Below are positions 1 to 12,193 of a stretch of DNA of 64,000 nucleotides, piece after piece. The notes beneath the pieces were generated by a model. That model searched no databases and was not told the DNA's origin. It was given only the letters and a program-made list of their open reading frames with translations. The stretch comes from Voacanga thouarsii (Eukaryota; Streptophyta; Magnoliopsida; Gentianales; Apocynaceae): positions 744,001 to 808,000 of the forward strand of contig JANUWF010001819.1 of the NCBI GenBank assembly GCA_026120185.1, written 5' to 3'. Every line of letters begins with the position of its first letter. Positions within the stretch are counted from its first letter, which is position 1. The position numbers were made by a program, and so were the translations under genes.

Positions 1-2675
1 CCAAGAACACCTACTCACCTTCTCTCGCCTAAGGCCACCAAAACCACTTCAATCTTCTTCAAAAAAAATTCCAGATTGTACCTACTCACTTCCGTGAAGC
101 CATTCCTACCTCTTTTAACATCAAACTTCGAAATCCAACTCTCTCTTTTGGATCAAAAACCAGTATTTTTGTGAAGGCTCAAGAACACCTTCAAGGTAAG
201 CATGTTCAATCAACTTCATCTTCACTCATCTTCAACTTCTAATAAATATATGTATATATAATCATACTAATGGACTCTCTTTTTCTCTTTTCTCTCCCTC
301 TCTTTTCTCTCTCTCTCTTTCTCTCTCTCTCTATCTCTCTTGGCCGAATGGTGACTTCCACCATGGCCATGTTTTCTTCATCTCTCTTGGACGGATCTAG
401 TCTCCTAAGAGTAGGATCCATTCGAAACTTCTCCAAGGTAGTCATCATTCAAGTAAGCTTCTTCTATCTTCTTTTTAAGTTCTAGATTCATGTCTCTAAG
501 ATGATATTGGAAGGAGATGGATTATGATTAGGATTTGAGCATGTGTTGTTGTGATGAGTTGAGATTGAAGCATGAATAAATGTGTGTATATGATGGAGAT
601 GGGATTAATATATGAATTGATTGTCTTGATTGATTGTATGGCATTTTTAGGGTTTTGTTGCATGCTCTCCATGTCGTGAATGGTATATGTGATCAAGCAT
701 GTTAGAGATTATGTCACCTTTGGTGAATATGGTTTATGGTCATGTATGATTGTTAAAGCCATGAATATGTTTATGTTGGTAGAGGTTGGTTCATGTCTTG
801 GTAAATTTAGATCTATGCCTTTATTCATGTTTTGGATGATTTGATGAATTGGAGTGGAGTATATGTTCATGATTGTGGTTGACAATAGAAATATGATCAT
901 GACGTAGTTGTCCCTAAGCTAATTTTATTTCTTCAATAAAATGATTAATGCTATAATTTCTTCTAATAAATTTCAAAAACCCTAGGAAAGGTGGATTTAG
1001 ATTATTTTATATAAAATAGTGATATTTTAGTCAAATAAATAATGGATTTTATTAAAGAAATAAAATATATAGATTTTATATAAAATAAAATATATAGAAA
1101 ATAATAATAAAGCCTTTCATATGAATATTCATAATAGGTAAAATATTAATTTTATAAATCTTATATTCATAAATACTATTAAAATTTATTTATTATCTTT
1201 CAATCAAAGCCCATTAAAATTTACTTACAACTAGTTTTAGTTACCAATTATTTTCTTGCAATAACTATTAATAGATTATTATTTTACCTAATACCACCTT
1301 GGACCCTTCATCAAATAAACTCTAATTTATTTTTAGCAAGATTTAAACCTTCAACTTATTAGTACCTATTTCCAAAACCTTAATTATTTTAATATCAAAC
1401 TAAACTTAGTTTATAAACTCTTTTATTTATTATCTGGCCTTAAGCTTGAGACACTAGGATCATGGTTGCAGTAAGTTGAGCAATAATTATTTGTGAAAGT
1501 GAATTTTGGCTTGAGTTTAATTATGGCTTTGTTTACCCCAAGCGGGGTTAGGTCAGCTATTGGAGACCTTTATTTTGAGTAAAGATCAGGTAAGCTCCTG
1601 CATAAAACTTGTATGTTGCAAAAAGTTATTATGGCAAGCTAAACCCGAAGTTTGTGAACACTGATTTGGTAAAGGTAATTAGGGACTGTTCCTTTCTTGT
1701 TTCTGTCAAACCAATTATTTGAAAATCAACAAGTAATTTTATTCGAACACTAAACTGTTTCTAAAACTGATTTTGACAAAGACTTTAGAAATCATTGATT
1801 GCCATTTTCAAGTAAAGTTATGGTTTATCAGTTTTCTCCCAAGTGGGATGATCTACGTTGAGTACTCAATAAGGTTAGGTTAGTAGTACTAGTTTTGAAG
1901 AGTAAGAGTGAGTCTTTTGGCAGGAGGCCACCTCCTGAAGATGAACTCAACTTAGAGAAACGTCAATACTACTTAATCATGCTGGTCCGAGCTAGCAGTT
2001 TTCAGTCATGTGGACTGTGTGTTGTCGGAGTGGACAATTGGTTTTTCTTGGGTGTAAAGAATGAGAAGAATCTTACCTGGTAGGCCGATCCCCTACCTTT
2101 TGTCAGTCTGCACAAAGTGTGGCAGTCTGACCGGCAGTATACCCAACGTGTGGCATACTGACCATGTGGACATGGGGCCCAACGCGTGGTTACCCATGAC
2201 CACCTTTTTGAGTGGTTGATTTTATTGTACTTGTATGGTTGGAAAAGCCAAAACACCACTCTTACTTTTGAACATTATTTATTGCTTGCTAGTATTTTCC
2301 TTATGAGATTCTTACACTTTGCATCTTCAAACTGTTTTCACCGGACACTCAAAGCACACACGGACTTACTGAGATTTTTATCTCATCACCCTTTTTACCA
2401 TGATTTCTGGTCGATCCTGCTGTGGGGATGAGTAGCTAGTGTTGTTTGCCTTGGAAGAGATTTTGTTATTCATTTTTATGTAATGCTTTGGGAGCTGAGA
2501 GTGAATAATTTTATTCTAGATTTGTTTTTGAATTCTTAGATTGTCATAAGTTTTAAGTTTAAAGTATTGTTTTTATTCTATTATTTTGATTGTGTGACCT
2601 AGTTATAAAGACCCCTTATCCTTTGGACGGGGCGACATCCCCGGCCCTGTCGGGCCTAGGTAGCGGGGTGTTACA
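1..2675. mobile_element. LTR-like repeat, cut by the window start
   Basis: The stretch ends at 2675 with a GC-rich tail finishing GGGGTGTTACA, whose reverse complement TGTAACACCCC is a very common terminus of plant Ty3/gypsy LTRs. At 2676 the sequence switches abruptly to a different repeat. No long coding region is present. Splice-donor-like sites (AAG/GTAAGC near 195, CAAG/GTAAGC near 452) lie in the left part. Because TG...CA ends look the same on both strands and the other end is outside the window, orientation and full length are unknown. A plant noncoding transcript is a weaker alternative. Confidence 0.45.
275..340. repeat. Pyrimidine (CT/CTTT) microsatellite tract
   Basis: Sixty-odd bases of almost pure C and T, mostly CT dinucleotides. 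Overlapping reading frames on both strands (Leu/Ser-rich and Arg/Glu/Lys-rich) are products of this tract and are not genes. Confidence 0.9.
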
Positions 2676-4481
2676 TGTGATTAAGTGGCCCTCTTCGAAT
2701 TGATATAGATGTCTGTATAAGGATATTCGAGACTAATGACTCACGTCCTTGCAAACGTCTACTGCGTCTTATCCACGGGAAGCTTTTGATTTTCCGAAAT
2801 GGTGCCCGTAGCATAACTGGTGAAGGCTTGAAGTTTAGGTTTTGATCAACTTTGAAGGCTTTGTATGAGTTTGGTTTCTGTGAATTCTTCACAGACGAAG
2901 CCTTCCCAAAAATTAGCTTACTGTGATGTTCTATGATTGCAATTGAAAATCCAACCCTTACCACACTATGAAGACCTATTTCAATCACTCAAATTTGATG
3001 CCCGAGAAAGAAGATATTGTGCGTGAAAACAGAAAGCTTCCATACTTTCTGTTATCCTGCACACGAAACAACACGGGTTCCATCCCGTGTTGTTTTTTAT
3101 TTATTTTAATAATAATTTTTAATAAAATTTATTTCACCGTTGGTCTTATTTATTAGGTCAGATAAAATTATTTATTCTTGGGCTTAGATACCCATAAATA
3201 ATAAATCTCAATTATTTTTCTTCTGGGCTTTATTAAGCATCCCAATAAATAATAACAAGCCCAAATAGACCAAATAAAATTCCATACCTTTTATCTAGTT
3301 CCAGATTAATTTTTTAATTATTCAATCTGAGCCTTAGGCCCCTGAATAATTAATTAACCATTTAAACTAAATAAAATAAATACTCTCTCTCGGACCTTTT
3401 ATTTTATTCTAGTCCAATAATAAATTAGACCAATAAAATAAAAATCCATAATTATCAAGACCAATTCCTAAACCCAAATCCTTCTTGACTTAAGGGCCAT
3501 TCCGAGGATCAAAAGACACATCGCCTTGACTACTAAAATGACCAAAATACCCCTACTATATAAATAGTTATATTTTGCATTTTAAATATTTCCTAATATC
3601 ACCATAGGGAAATATTGACCCCAAGGATAATGCTGCGTTAGTAAAATTTTCGACCTACAGGAGTAATGACTAAAATACCCCTCTAAGCATCGCCATGCAA
3701 TTAGAAATAAAGAGTGTACTAACACCTCTCTAATAGACATCTACCATCCTTAGACCTCTAGTCTAATGATCCACGACTCCTGAAATATTTCCACTTTTCA
3801 AATGAGCTACCCTAAAATAAACATCCAAGTTATATTCTCCAGGGCCCTGGATAATTAGATCATTTGAACAGTCACAAGGGGCGATATAGCGTAAAAGTTA
3901 TTTTGTACAAGTCTGTCTTAACTAACTAGTCACATATACCCAACATACAAGTATATTGGCTCTATGACAGAACCTCAACTACAGTATATCAAAGTATATG
4001 CTTCTAACTTCGTCAAACTACCAACTTATACTCAAGCGGTAGAGTATTAGTCCACGCTATAGCAGTAATAGTCTGGGTTTCTTTTAAATAGTACTTTTAG
4101 AAACCACTATTACAGGTCCTGTTCTACGTATTCAAAATACGCTCATGTTATGAAGTGAGTGGACTACTCACTGGCTGACGGTAAGTCATTCCCCATTTGA
4201 AATTCATAACACAATAACCTATACATGATGAGATTCTCATTCTCTTCAATTGGTTAAGAACAACATTTATGTGTTAAGTAACCTGTGATCCATACATTAT
4301 TGTGAAAGACCACCATTCATATGGATTACTTACTTAAACATAATGGGTCCTTTCCAAACAAAAAAAAAATCGTGCACAAATAAAATGTAAATTCACTAAC
4401 AAATTTTGAGAATAAATTCTTTTATTAATAAATTTGATAATTACATCAAATAATCTAGTCTAGAGGGTATATATTCCAACA
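2676..4481 (-). mobile_element. Old, truncated LTR of the TGTTGGAATAT copia family
   Basis: Read on the minus strand from 4481 it begins TGTTGGAATATATACC and follows, at reduced identity, the LTRs of the copia element at 30103-39577 and the solo LTR at 42522. Shared parts include the start, the 'TATGGATCA' segment and, near the far end, a 'GCACCATTTC' segment. Its 3' end is cut by the repeat ending at 2675: the 42522 copy continues roughly 75 bases further. The 105-codon minus-strand frame at 2671-2988 lies in the terminal part of this LTR and is not considered a gene. No internal domain is attached, so it is a solo or truncated LTR. Confidence 0.65.
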
Positions 4482-5095
4482 ATATAAACTGCAAATAGTC
4501 AGGTATAGAATGATCTCACTGAGATTTGAATTTCTATCATCTTTGTTGCTCTCTCTTGTGCTCAGGCATTCCCCTTGCTATGGAGGAAAATAATATATGT
4601 GGAAGATAAGGTGGAGACATGGAGTGCATCCCATTAACATAAAAGATAGGACAAAAAATCTTTTGTTCCAAAATTACATGTGAAAAATAAGATCATACTT
4701 TGAAAATTATTTTCTGATAACAATATTATATAATGTTTAAAAAAACCAATTTGTCTTTTCTTAAATAATCATGAGAAAGATTTCAATTTTTTTTATATAT
4801 ATTTAATTTACTATTAAAAGTTTAGTATCATTACTTGAATTACAATTTGAAGTAAATTTGTGCAAGAATTATGAATATTTACAAACCATTACATATGCTA
4901 ATTAATAATGTATATTTCAGTTAATGTGATTATCAATCATATATGTGTGTGTGTGTACTTTAAATAATTTTATTAAGAATAAATTCAGACATGATAAAAT
5001 GTTTGAAATTCTGTATCATTACTGCTTATCTATAAATTTTAATACATAATAATTTTTTTAAAATTATATTTAAAGAACGGGCAAAATGAGGTGAA
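4482..5095. other. Intergenic spacer, no gene seen
   Basis: AT-rich sequence with a short TG/TA run near 4942-4960. It ends with GTGAA (5091-5095), the left target-site copy of the copia element that follows. Confidence 0.6.
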
Positions 5096-5462
5096 TGTTA
5101 TGAATTATTGGAATCTCCATTAATTAGTGGAGGCTCCACTAATTATGGATTTATGTGAATTATTAGAAGATTTTTATGGATGTCCACCATTTAGTGGAGA
5201 CACCATTAATTGAGATTAGTTGAAGATGATGTATGCCATGATGTATTTCACTAATTAGAGCTCTATAAATAGAGCTATTCTCTAAGCTTGTAATACACCA
5301 TCATTTTGTGAAAGAAAGATTAGTGAAAGAAAAATTGGAGAAAGAATTGTGAGAGAAAGAAAGAGAGAAGTTTGAAGAGAAATTCTTGTGCAAAGAATAG
5401 TTAGAATTTTCTTAGTGTGTAGTGTGTAGATTTTATTCTAACACTACCCTAATTTTATAACA
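5096..5462 (+). repeat. 5' LTR of copia element 1
   Basis: 367 bp, TG...CA. It contains a TATA-like box (TATAAATA, 5264-5271) inside the local palindrome AGAGCTCTATAAATAGAGCT, the probable promoter. A 10-bp inverted repeat (AATTAGTGGA / TCCACTAATT, 5122-5144) lies in the U3-like part. It is identical to the 3' LTR except for one A/G difference near 5332. Confidence 0.95.
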
Positions 5463-5540
5463 CGTTATCAGCACGAGTCTCTACCGTTATTAAAGCCAGA
5501 AGACAGCACGAGTCTCTGCCGTTATTAAAGCCAGAAGACA
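5463..5540 (+). other. Primer-binding site and 35-bp tandem duplication
   Basis: Directly after the LTR is CGTTATCAGCACGAG, the form of primer-binding site common in plant copia elements. The segment starting GCACGAGTCTCT occurs twice in tandem (5471-5505 and 5506-5540) with one base difference, so part of the primer-binding region is duplicated in the leader. Confidence 0.75.
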
Positions 5541-5561
5541 GGTACGCATTTATTGATCTCT

Positions 5562-6408
5562 ATGGCTAATCTCGCTAAACTCGAATTTGTAGCCCTTGAT
5601 ATTTCTGGAAAAAATTATATGTCATGGGTTCTCGATGCAGAAATGCATCTAAATGCTGAAGGCCTTAGTGAAACTATTCAAGCACATAATAGTGCATCTG
5701 CACAACACAAGGCTAAAGCTTTGATTTTTATTCGTCGTCATCTCGATGAAAATTTGAAAATGGAATATCTTACCGAAAAAGATCCATATGGTCTGTGGGT
5801 AAATTTAAAAGAAAGATTTGACCACCTGAAGATGGTCGTACTACCTATTGCACGGTATGAATGGTTGCACCTGAGGTTGCAAGATTTTAAAACCGTGAAT
5901 GAATATAGCTCCGCAATGTATAAAATTACATCTCAATTAAAATTATGCGGAGGAAGATATGTTGGAGAAGACATTCTCCACCTTTCATGCCTCGAATATT
6001 GTCCTGCGACAGAACAATATCGAGAAAAGGGGTATACAAAATTTACAGATTTAATTATCGCCCTCCTCATTGCGAGAGAAAAATAATGAGTTATTATTGA
6101 GAAATCATGAAGCCGGACCAATCGGCTCTACAAGCACTCCTGAAGTGAATGTTGTTGGCTCCAGCAGAAGCCATCGTTATAGTCGTGGTCGTGGCCGTGG
6201 CCGTGGCCGTGGTCGTGGTTATGGTCGTAGTCACGCTCGATATTTCCCTTATCACAATTATAATCAAACTGTGAGAAATACTGGCCACCTGAAGTGGAAC
6301 AGAAAAGATCAAAAGGGAAAAGAAAAAGAAATTGAAGAAAAGCATGAGGATATATGTTATAGATGTGGCATGAAAGGTCATTGGTCATGAAACTGTCGTA
6401 CGGCTAAG
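5562..6408 (+). pseudogene. gag of copia element 1 (broken)
   Basis: Start chosen at ATG 5562 (MANLAKLEF...), a usual start for this family; an upstream TTG in frame is ignored. The first part (to about 6086) is a copia-type Gag of the UBN2/retrotran_gag kind. The frame then ends early and continues in another frame with an arginine-glycine repeat coded by CGTGGC-like codons (6180-6235). A CCHC zinc knuckle follows (CYRCGMKGHW, then C) but is interrupted by TGA at 6388-6390. Near 5960-6000 a local frameshift replaces the expected sequence. No functional Gag can be made. Confidence 0.85.
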
Positions 6409-6703
6409 CATTTAGTTGAATTGTATCAAGCTTCATTGAAAAATAAAAATGTGGAAGCAAATTTTTCTCAACATCCAATAAATAATGTTGAGGATGACGA
6501 TAGTGATCCTGAAGATCTTAATATCAATATTACCCATATGGATGTATCGGATTTTTTTGAACACCCGGATCGGTAGGATAGACCATTTAATTGGTGATGG
6601 CAGTTGTCCAAAAGAACTAAAGCCTCACCCTGATATTTTTGTATTTTCATTTTCATTCTATTCTAATAATATTTACGTTTACATATATATATTTGTGTTC
6701 AGA

Positions 6704-6843
6704 TGGTTGTTATTAATGATGATGTATGCATTATTGATAGTGGAACTACACACACCATACTAAAAAATGAGAAATATTTTTCTGATCTCAAAATGGGAGA
6801 AATAAATATTTATACAATAAACGGTAGTGCAAATGTAATTGAG
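6704..6843 (+). pseudogene. Aspartic protease remnant of copia element 1
   Basis: A frame after CAG at 6701-6703 gives a retropepsin start with the catalytic triad intact (CIIDSGTTHTIL, around 6727-6762). It runs into a TAG near 6858 after a frameshift near 6845; the continuation appears in the next frame at 6839-7102. A separate stretch at 6410-6700 holds degraded linker sequence after the zinc knuckle. Confidence 0.75.
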
Positions 6844-7149
6844 GGCTCCTGGAAGAGCTAGTATATTGTTGCCTAAAGGAACAACAATTATTATTGATAA
6901 GGCACTATTTTCCTCAAAATCCAGAAGAAATTTATTGAGTTTTAAAGATATCCGCAGAAATGGGTATCATGTTGAAACAAATGAGGAAAATGGGATTGAG
7001 CATCTTTTTATTACTCAAATGCATTTGGGTAAGAAATCGGTATTAGAAAAACTGCCGTCTTTTTCTACTCGGTCTATATTTTGTAAAAATTCGTACAATT
7101 GAAATTCATCATCTAGTAAACCGAAGTTTACCGATCCTATTACTTTTAG

Positions 7150-8494
7150 CATTTGGCATGACCGGTTGGGTCATCCGGGATCTACCATGATGAGAAGAAT
7201 CATTGAGAATACACATGGTCATCCTTTAAAAAATAAAAGGATATTAACATCAGAAAAATTCGCATGTACTGCATGTTCCCTAGGAAAATTAATTGTTAAA
7301 CCATCACCAGTAAAAGTAGGAGCTGAAAGTCCTACATTTCTCGAACGGATTCACGGAGATATTTGTGGACCTATTGATCCACCATGTGGACCGTTCAAAT
7401 ATTTTATGGTCTTAATTGATGCATCATCCCGATGGTCACATGTATGTTTATTATCTACTCGCAACCTGGCGTTTGCGAGATTACTTGCTCAAATAATTAA
7501 ATTACGAGCACAATTTCCGGACCATCACATTAAAAATATCCGTTTGGATAATGTCGGTGAATTTTCATCACATGCTTTTGATGCATATTGCATGTCAATT
7601 GGGATTAATGTTGAACATCCTGTAGCTCATGTTCACACACGTAATGGTCTTGCTCGAATCTTTGATTAAACGATTACAATTAATTGCTAGACCATTATTA
7701 ATGAAAACAAATCTCCCAACATCTCGCTCGGGGACATGCTATTCTACATGCCGCAACACTTGTACGTATAAGACCAGCTAGTTATCATAAATTCTCTCCT
7801 TTGCAATTGGCTTTTGGGTCGAACCAAATATTGCTCATTTAAGAATTTTTGGGTGTGCTGTATATATTCCAATTGCACCAAACCAACGTACAAAGATGGG
7901 TCCTCAAAGAAGAAAGGGGATATACGTTGGATATGATTCTCCCTCTATTATCGTGTATGTTGAACCCCCGACAGGAGATGTATTCACAAGCAAGATTTGC
8001 TCGATTGTCATTTTGATGAATCATTATTCCCTAAATTAGGGGAGAACCCAAACAAGTATAAAAAGGATCTTGATTGGACAACATCATTAAATTATCTTGA
8101 TCCGCGCACAAGCGCATGTGAACTTGAAGTTCAAAAGATAATTCATTTGCAAAGCATTGCAAATCAAATGCCGGACGCTTTTGTTGACTCCGGAAGAGTT
8201 ACAAAATCGCATATTCCAACTATAAATGCTCCTATTCGAATTGAAGTTCCAGCAGAACAAAATATTATACCTATAGTCGCTGAGTCAAAAACACGCCGTA
8301 AGCGTGGCCGACCTCTTGGTTCTAAAGATAAAAATCCTCGAAAGAAAAGAGGATTAAATGATCCGAAGATCATATTGAAGAAAAGAATGATAAAGACCAA
8401 GAGAGAACTGATGACAAAGAACCGTAAGTTGATGAAAGTAACACCGAAATTTCTATCAATTATACCACTTCCGGTAGAAGTTGGAATCGGATAG
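7150..8494 (+). pseudogene. Integrase region of copia element 1 (broken)
   Basis: The gag-pre-integrase motif (FWHDRLGHPG) begins near 7153, followed by the zinc-binding cysteines (CTACSLGK) and the DDE core: first Asp in HGDICGP, second in RLDN, Glu in GEF. After NGLA one extra C near 7657 shifts the frame, giving a stop at 7666-7668. Further pieces follow in other frames: IFGCAVYIP and GYDSPS (about 7840-7960) and a lysine-rich linker (7997-8494). The normal product would insert cDNA into the genome; this copy cannot. Confidence 0.85.
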
Positions 8495-8689
8495 AAACTG
8501 TTATTGATAATATATTTGCATACAATATATCTCTTGATGTTACACAGGATAATGATGATCCCGAACCAATATCGCTTGATGAATGTCGGCATAGAAAAGA
8601 TTGGCTGCAATGGAAAGATGCGATTCAATCGGAGTTAAATGCACCGGCAAAACGTGAAGTCTTCGGACTGCAGTCCGAACACCGTAAGG

Positions 8690-10198
8690 TATAAAACCTG
8701 TTGGCTACAAATGGATATTTGTGCGAAAGCGCAATGAAAAGAGTGAAATCGTTCGATATAAAGCGCGATTAGTAGCCCAAGGTTTTTCACAAAGACCAGG
8801 TATTGATTATGATGAAACTTATTCTCCTGTTGTTGATGCTATTACACTCCGATATCTTATCGGTTTGGCAGTACATGAAAAGATAGATATGCGCCTATTA
8901 GATGTTGTCACTCTGCTTACTTGTATGGAAATTTAGAAAATGATGTTTACATGAAAATCCCCGAAGGATTTCATATGCCCGAAGCATATAAACATTATCC
9001 TCGTGAAAATTACTCCATCAAGTTGCGTAAATCATTATATGGCCTGAAGCAATCTGGCGCATGTGGTTCACACGTCTTAGTGAATATTTATTGAAAGCGG
9101 GATTTAAAAATGACCAGGTATGTTCATGTGTTTTTATTAAGAAATCTGGTTCTAAATTTGTGATATTAGCTATATATGTTGATGATATTAATCTTATTGG
9201 AACTCCCGAAGAACTCCAAGAAACAATTGATTATTTAAAAAGAGAATTCGAAATCAAGGATTTTGGTAAAACCAAATTTTGCCTTGGTTTACAAATTGAA
9301 CATTTGGAGAGTGGAACATTTATTCATCAATCAACATATACAAAGCAAAAGTGCTAAAAAGATTTTACATGGACAAAGCACATCCATTGAGTATTCCAAT
9401 GATCGTCCGATCATTAAATGTGGATAAAGATCCTTTCCGACCTCAAGAAAATGATGAAGAACTCCTTGGTCCTCGAAGTACCATATCTCAAGTGCAATTG
9501 GTGCATTGATGTATCTTGCTAATAACACACGGCCCGATATTGCTTTCGCTGTCAATTTATTAGCAAGATTTAGTTCTTCACGACGACATTGGAATGGAAT
9601 TAAACAAGTCCTTCGATATCTCCAAGGTACAATTGATCTCGAATTATTTTATTCAAATAAAACCAGTCCAACATTGATAGGTTATGCGGATGCTCGGTTA
9701 TTTATCCGATCCACATAAAGCACGTTCTCAAACGGGCTATATATTTACATGTGGAAATACTCGCTATATCATGGCGTTCTACGAAACAATCTATAGCAGC
9801 CTACTTCTTCAAATCATGTCGAAATTATAGCCATTCATGAAGCAAGTCGAGAATGTGTATGGCTAAGATCCATGATTCATTATATCCGAGAAAGTTGTGG
9901 ATTATCATCAATCAAAGGTATTCCAACTCCTCTTTATGAAGACAATGCAGCTTGCATAGCTCAATTACGAGGCGGATATATTAAAGGAGATCGGACAAAA
10001 CATATTTCACCAAAATTCTTCTTTACTCATGAACTCCAGAAGAAAGGTGAAATTGATGTGCTACAAATTCGGTCATGTGATAACCTCGCAGATATTTTCA
10101 CGAAGACTTTACCGACCGCAACATTTGAAAAGTTGAGATATAAAATCGGTATGCGTCGGTTTAAAGATTTAAAGGAATCATCTCATCGTGGAGAGTAA
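8690..10198 (+). pseudogene. Reverse transcriptase and RNase H of copia element 1 (broken)
   Basis: RT pieces: ARLVAQGFSQRPGIDYDETY (8768-8827) and, after frameshifts, SLYGLKQSG (about 9033-9058) and the catalytic YVDD (9175-9186). The frame stops at 9355-9357 (KQKC then stop). The RNase H part resumes at 9506-9718 (NNTRPDIAFAVN) and 9872-10198 (YEDNAAC, KHISPKFFF, LADIFTKTLP), ending with the natural stop after SSHRGE. At least four indels separate the pieces. Confidence 0.9.
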
Positions 10199-10324
10199 TA
10201 AATGGACATATAGAATAGTGTACTCTTTTTCCTTCACTAGATTTTTTTTCCCACTCGGGTTTTTATCTAGTAAGGTTTTAACGAGGCATATTCTTTATGT
10301 AATTGATGGACATCCAAGGGGGAG

Positions 10325-10691
10325 TGTTATGAATTATTGGAATCTCCATTAATTAGTGGAGGCTCCACTAATTATGGATTTATGTGAATTATTAGAAGAT
10401 TTTTATGGATGTCCACCATTTAGTGGAGACACCATTAATTGAGATTAGTTGAAGATGATGTATGCCATGATGTATTTCACTAATTAGAGCTCTATAAATA
10501 GAGCTATTCTCTAAGCTTGTAATACACCATCATTTTGTGAAAGAAAGATTAGTGAAAGAAAGATTGGAGAAAGAATTGTGAGAGAAAGAAAGAGAGAAGT
10601 TTGAAGAGAAATTCTTGTGCAAAGAATAGTTAGAATTTTCTTAGTGTGTAGTGTGTAGATTTTATTCTAACACTACCCTAATTTTATAACA
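10325..10691 (+). repeat. 3' LTR of copia element 1 with preceding polypurine tract
   Basis: 367 bp, matching the 5' LTR at all but one position by eye. The polypurine tract AAGGGGGAG occupies 10316-10324. GTGAA follows at 10692-10696 and pairs with the left target copy. Confidence 0.95.
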
Positions 10692-11033
10692 GTGAACTAT
10701 TTATTGAACGAAAAGAACTTGCATCCTATTCTTTAAGATTGGTCATTGATAACCCTCTTTCAAGTAAGTCAATATCACCTTTTATTATCTGTTGTGCTAA
10801 TAATGTTGCTATGTAATTAGCTTCAAGTGATTATTATAATGCCAAATCGAGATATGTATGCCTCAATTATAATCATGTATTTGGGAGATGGAGTCATTTC
10901 CATTCATTTTAGAGTGAAATATACTAAGGGTGAATATAAAGGTTCAAGAAAGAAGAGTAACTTTCTTGAATAATAGTTTTATAACTTAGTTAATATCTGG
11001 AGATATATTTCCATTTTTTCTTCCATTTGCTTC
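10692..11033. other. Intergenic spacer, no gene seen
   Basis: AT-rich sequence continuing from the flank left of 5096 once the copia element is removed. No reading frame or RNA gene is recognisable. Confidence 0.6.
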
Positions 11034-11040
11034 AAATGGA

Positions 11041-11167
11041 GGGGAAATACTTGGGTGGATCCGATCCACCGTGGACCAATGCATAAATGTATTGTACCTT
11101 TATTGTATATTGTACAACACTTGATGCATTGGTCCACGGTGGACCGGGTCCACCCAAGTATTTCCCC
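11041..11167. mobile_element. 127-bp foldback MITE
   Basis: Two 44-bp inverted arms (11041-11084 and 11124-11167) match with only two mismatches; both end GGGGAAATACTTGGGTGG. The arms surround a 39-bp loop. The flanks repeat AAATGGA(G) on both sides (from 11034 and from 11168), a 7-8 bp target duplication that suggests a hAT-type element. The transcript would form one long hairpin. Confidence 0.85.
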
Positions 11168-11807
11168 AAATGGAGGCTCCAACTATGTTAAAGAAATGTA
11201 TTACACACACCTCTAAGTCTTACAAAGCTTTGTTTTAAATTTTCTCTCTCTTGTTCTCAATATTTTGAAGGCAACCGTTTGAAGGTACTCTAATTCCTCT
11301 CCTAGTTCCACTTTTCTCTTTACTCAAATTTAAATATTCATATTTTTTTATTTTGAAAAATGGTCATTATATTAAAATAAATATAATTTTATTTAAACTT
11401 CTTTAACTACCTCGTTATGTAAGAGATACAAATTCCAGTAAATCATAAATCCTACTAGGTGTAAGGTAATAATTTTTCTTTAATCCAATGTTTTCTTAAA
11501 TTTTTTTTACAGAGAGTTACTTTTATTAATATTCTGTCTTGATTTGAATCATATTCCCTCTAAGAATATATTATCTAGAGAGATGTTCATAATCTTCTAA
11601 ATCACTATTCAACTAAGAACGAGAGATAGCTTAATTTTATTTTTTTGTTATTCATATGCTCGGAGTCTTCTAAATCACTATTTAACAAGGAACGAGGGAT
11701 AGCTCAATTTGTCTTATTAGTGTTGCTCAACTATTGCATTAAAGGTGCTGCGAAAAAAATCATTTTGTATTTGTTTAGTTTACAACCTTCTTATTTTGTA
11801 TGCGGGG

Positions 11808-11855
<48 letters not shown>

Positions 11856-12193
11856 TTATATATATATATTTATATATATATATATATTTATTTATATATA
11901 TATTTATTTATATATTTATTATATACTATATTCATCTTATTGACTTATTTACTATTTTGATTTATTTCAAAAGAATTGAATTTTTTCTAAAAAAAAAGTT
12001 TTTAATATATTATATATTATAAAATAATTAATATACTTTTTCATATATTATTTTTATATATTTAGATTTGACATAAAATATTTTAGGAACAACATATTTT
12101 CTACTTTTATTAAATAATATTATTATTATATCCCTTAAATTGACCGAGATGGTTTGGTGTTGAGATTTCTATACTGACATCTCAAGTTCAAAC
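11168..12193. other. AT-rich spacer with TA/TTTA microsatellite
   Basis: No gene. A run of TA dinucleotides with TTTA interruptions fills about 11812-11925. Overlapping frames rich in Tyr-Ile across this run are artefacts. Confidence 0.75.

Larger units (their letters stand above)
5096..10691 (+). mobile_element. Ty1/copia LTR retrotransposon, structurally complete, coding region broken
   Basis: Two 367-bp LTRs (5096-5462, 10325-10691) start TGTTATGAATT and end TTATAACA. The element is flanked by a perfect 5-bp duplication, GTGAA (5091-5095 and 10692-10696). A primer-binding site follows the left LTR and a polypurine tract (AAGGGGGAG) precedes the right one. Inside, the order is gag, protease, integrase, reverse transcriptase, RNase H, which is Ty1/copia order. 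The frame is interrupted many times by stops and indels. By eye the LTRs differ at a single position, so the insertion is recent. Confidence 0.95.

Noticed and set aside
2671..2988. 105-codon minus-strand frame that looks protein-like
   Set aside because: It lies in the terminal part of the minus-strand LTR and is not collinear with an open frame in the related LTR at 42522-44360.
6094..6388. Minus-strand frames rich in Thr/His-Asp opposite the copia gag
   Set aside because: They are shadows of the Gag arginine-glycine repeat.
11645..12022. Frames of 71-125 codons rich in Tyr-Ile
   Set aside because: They are translations of the TA microsatellite.
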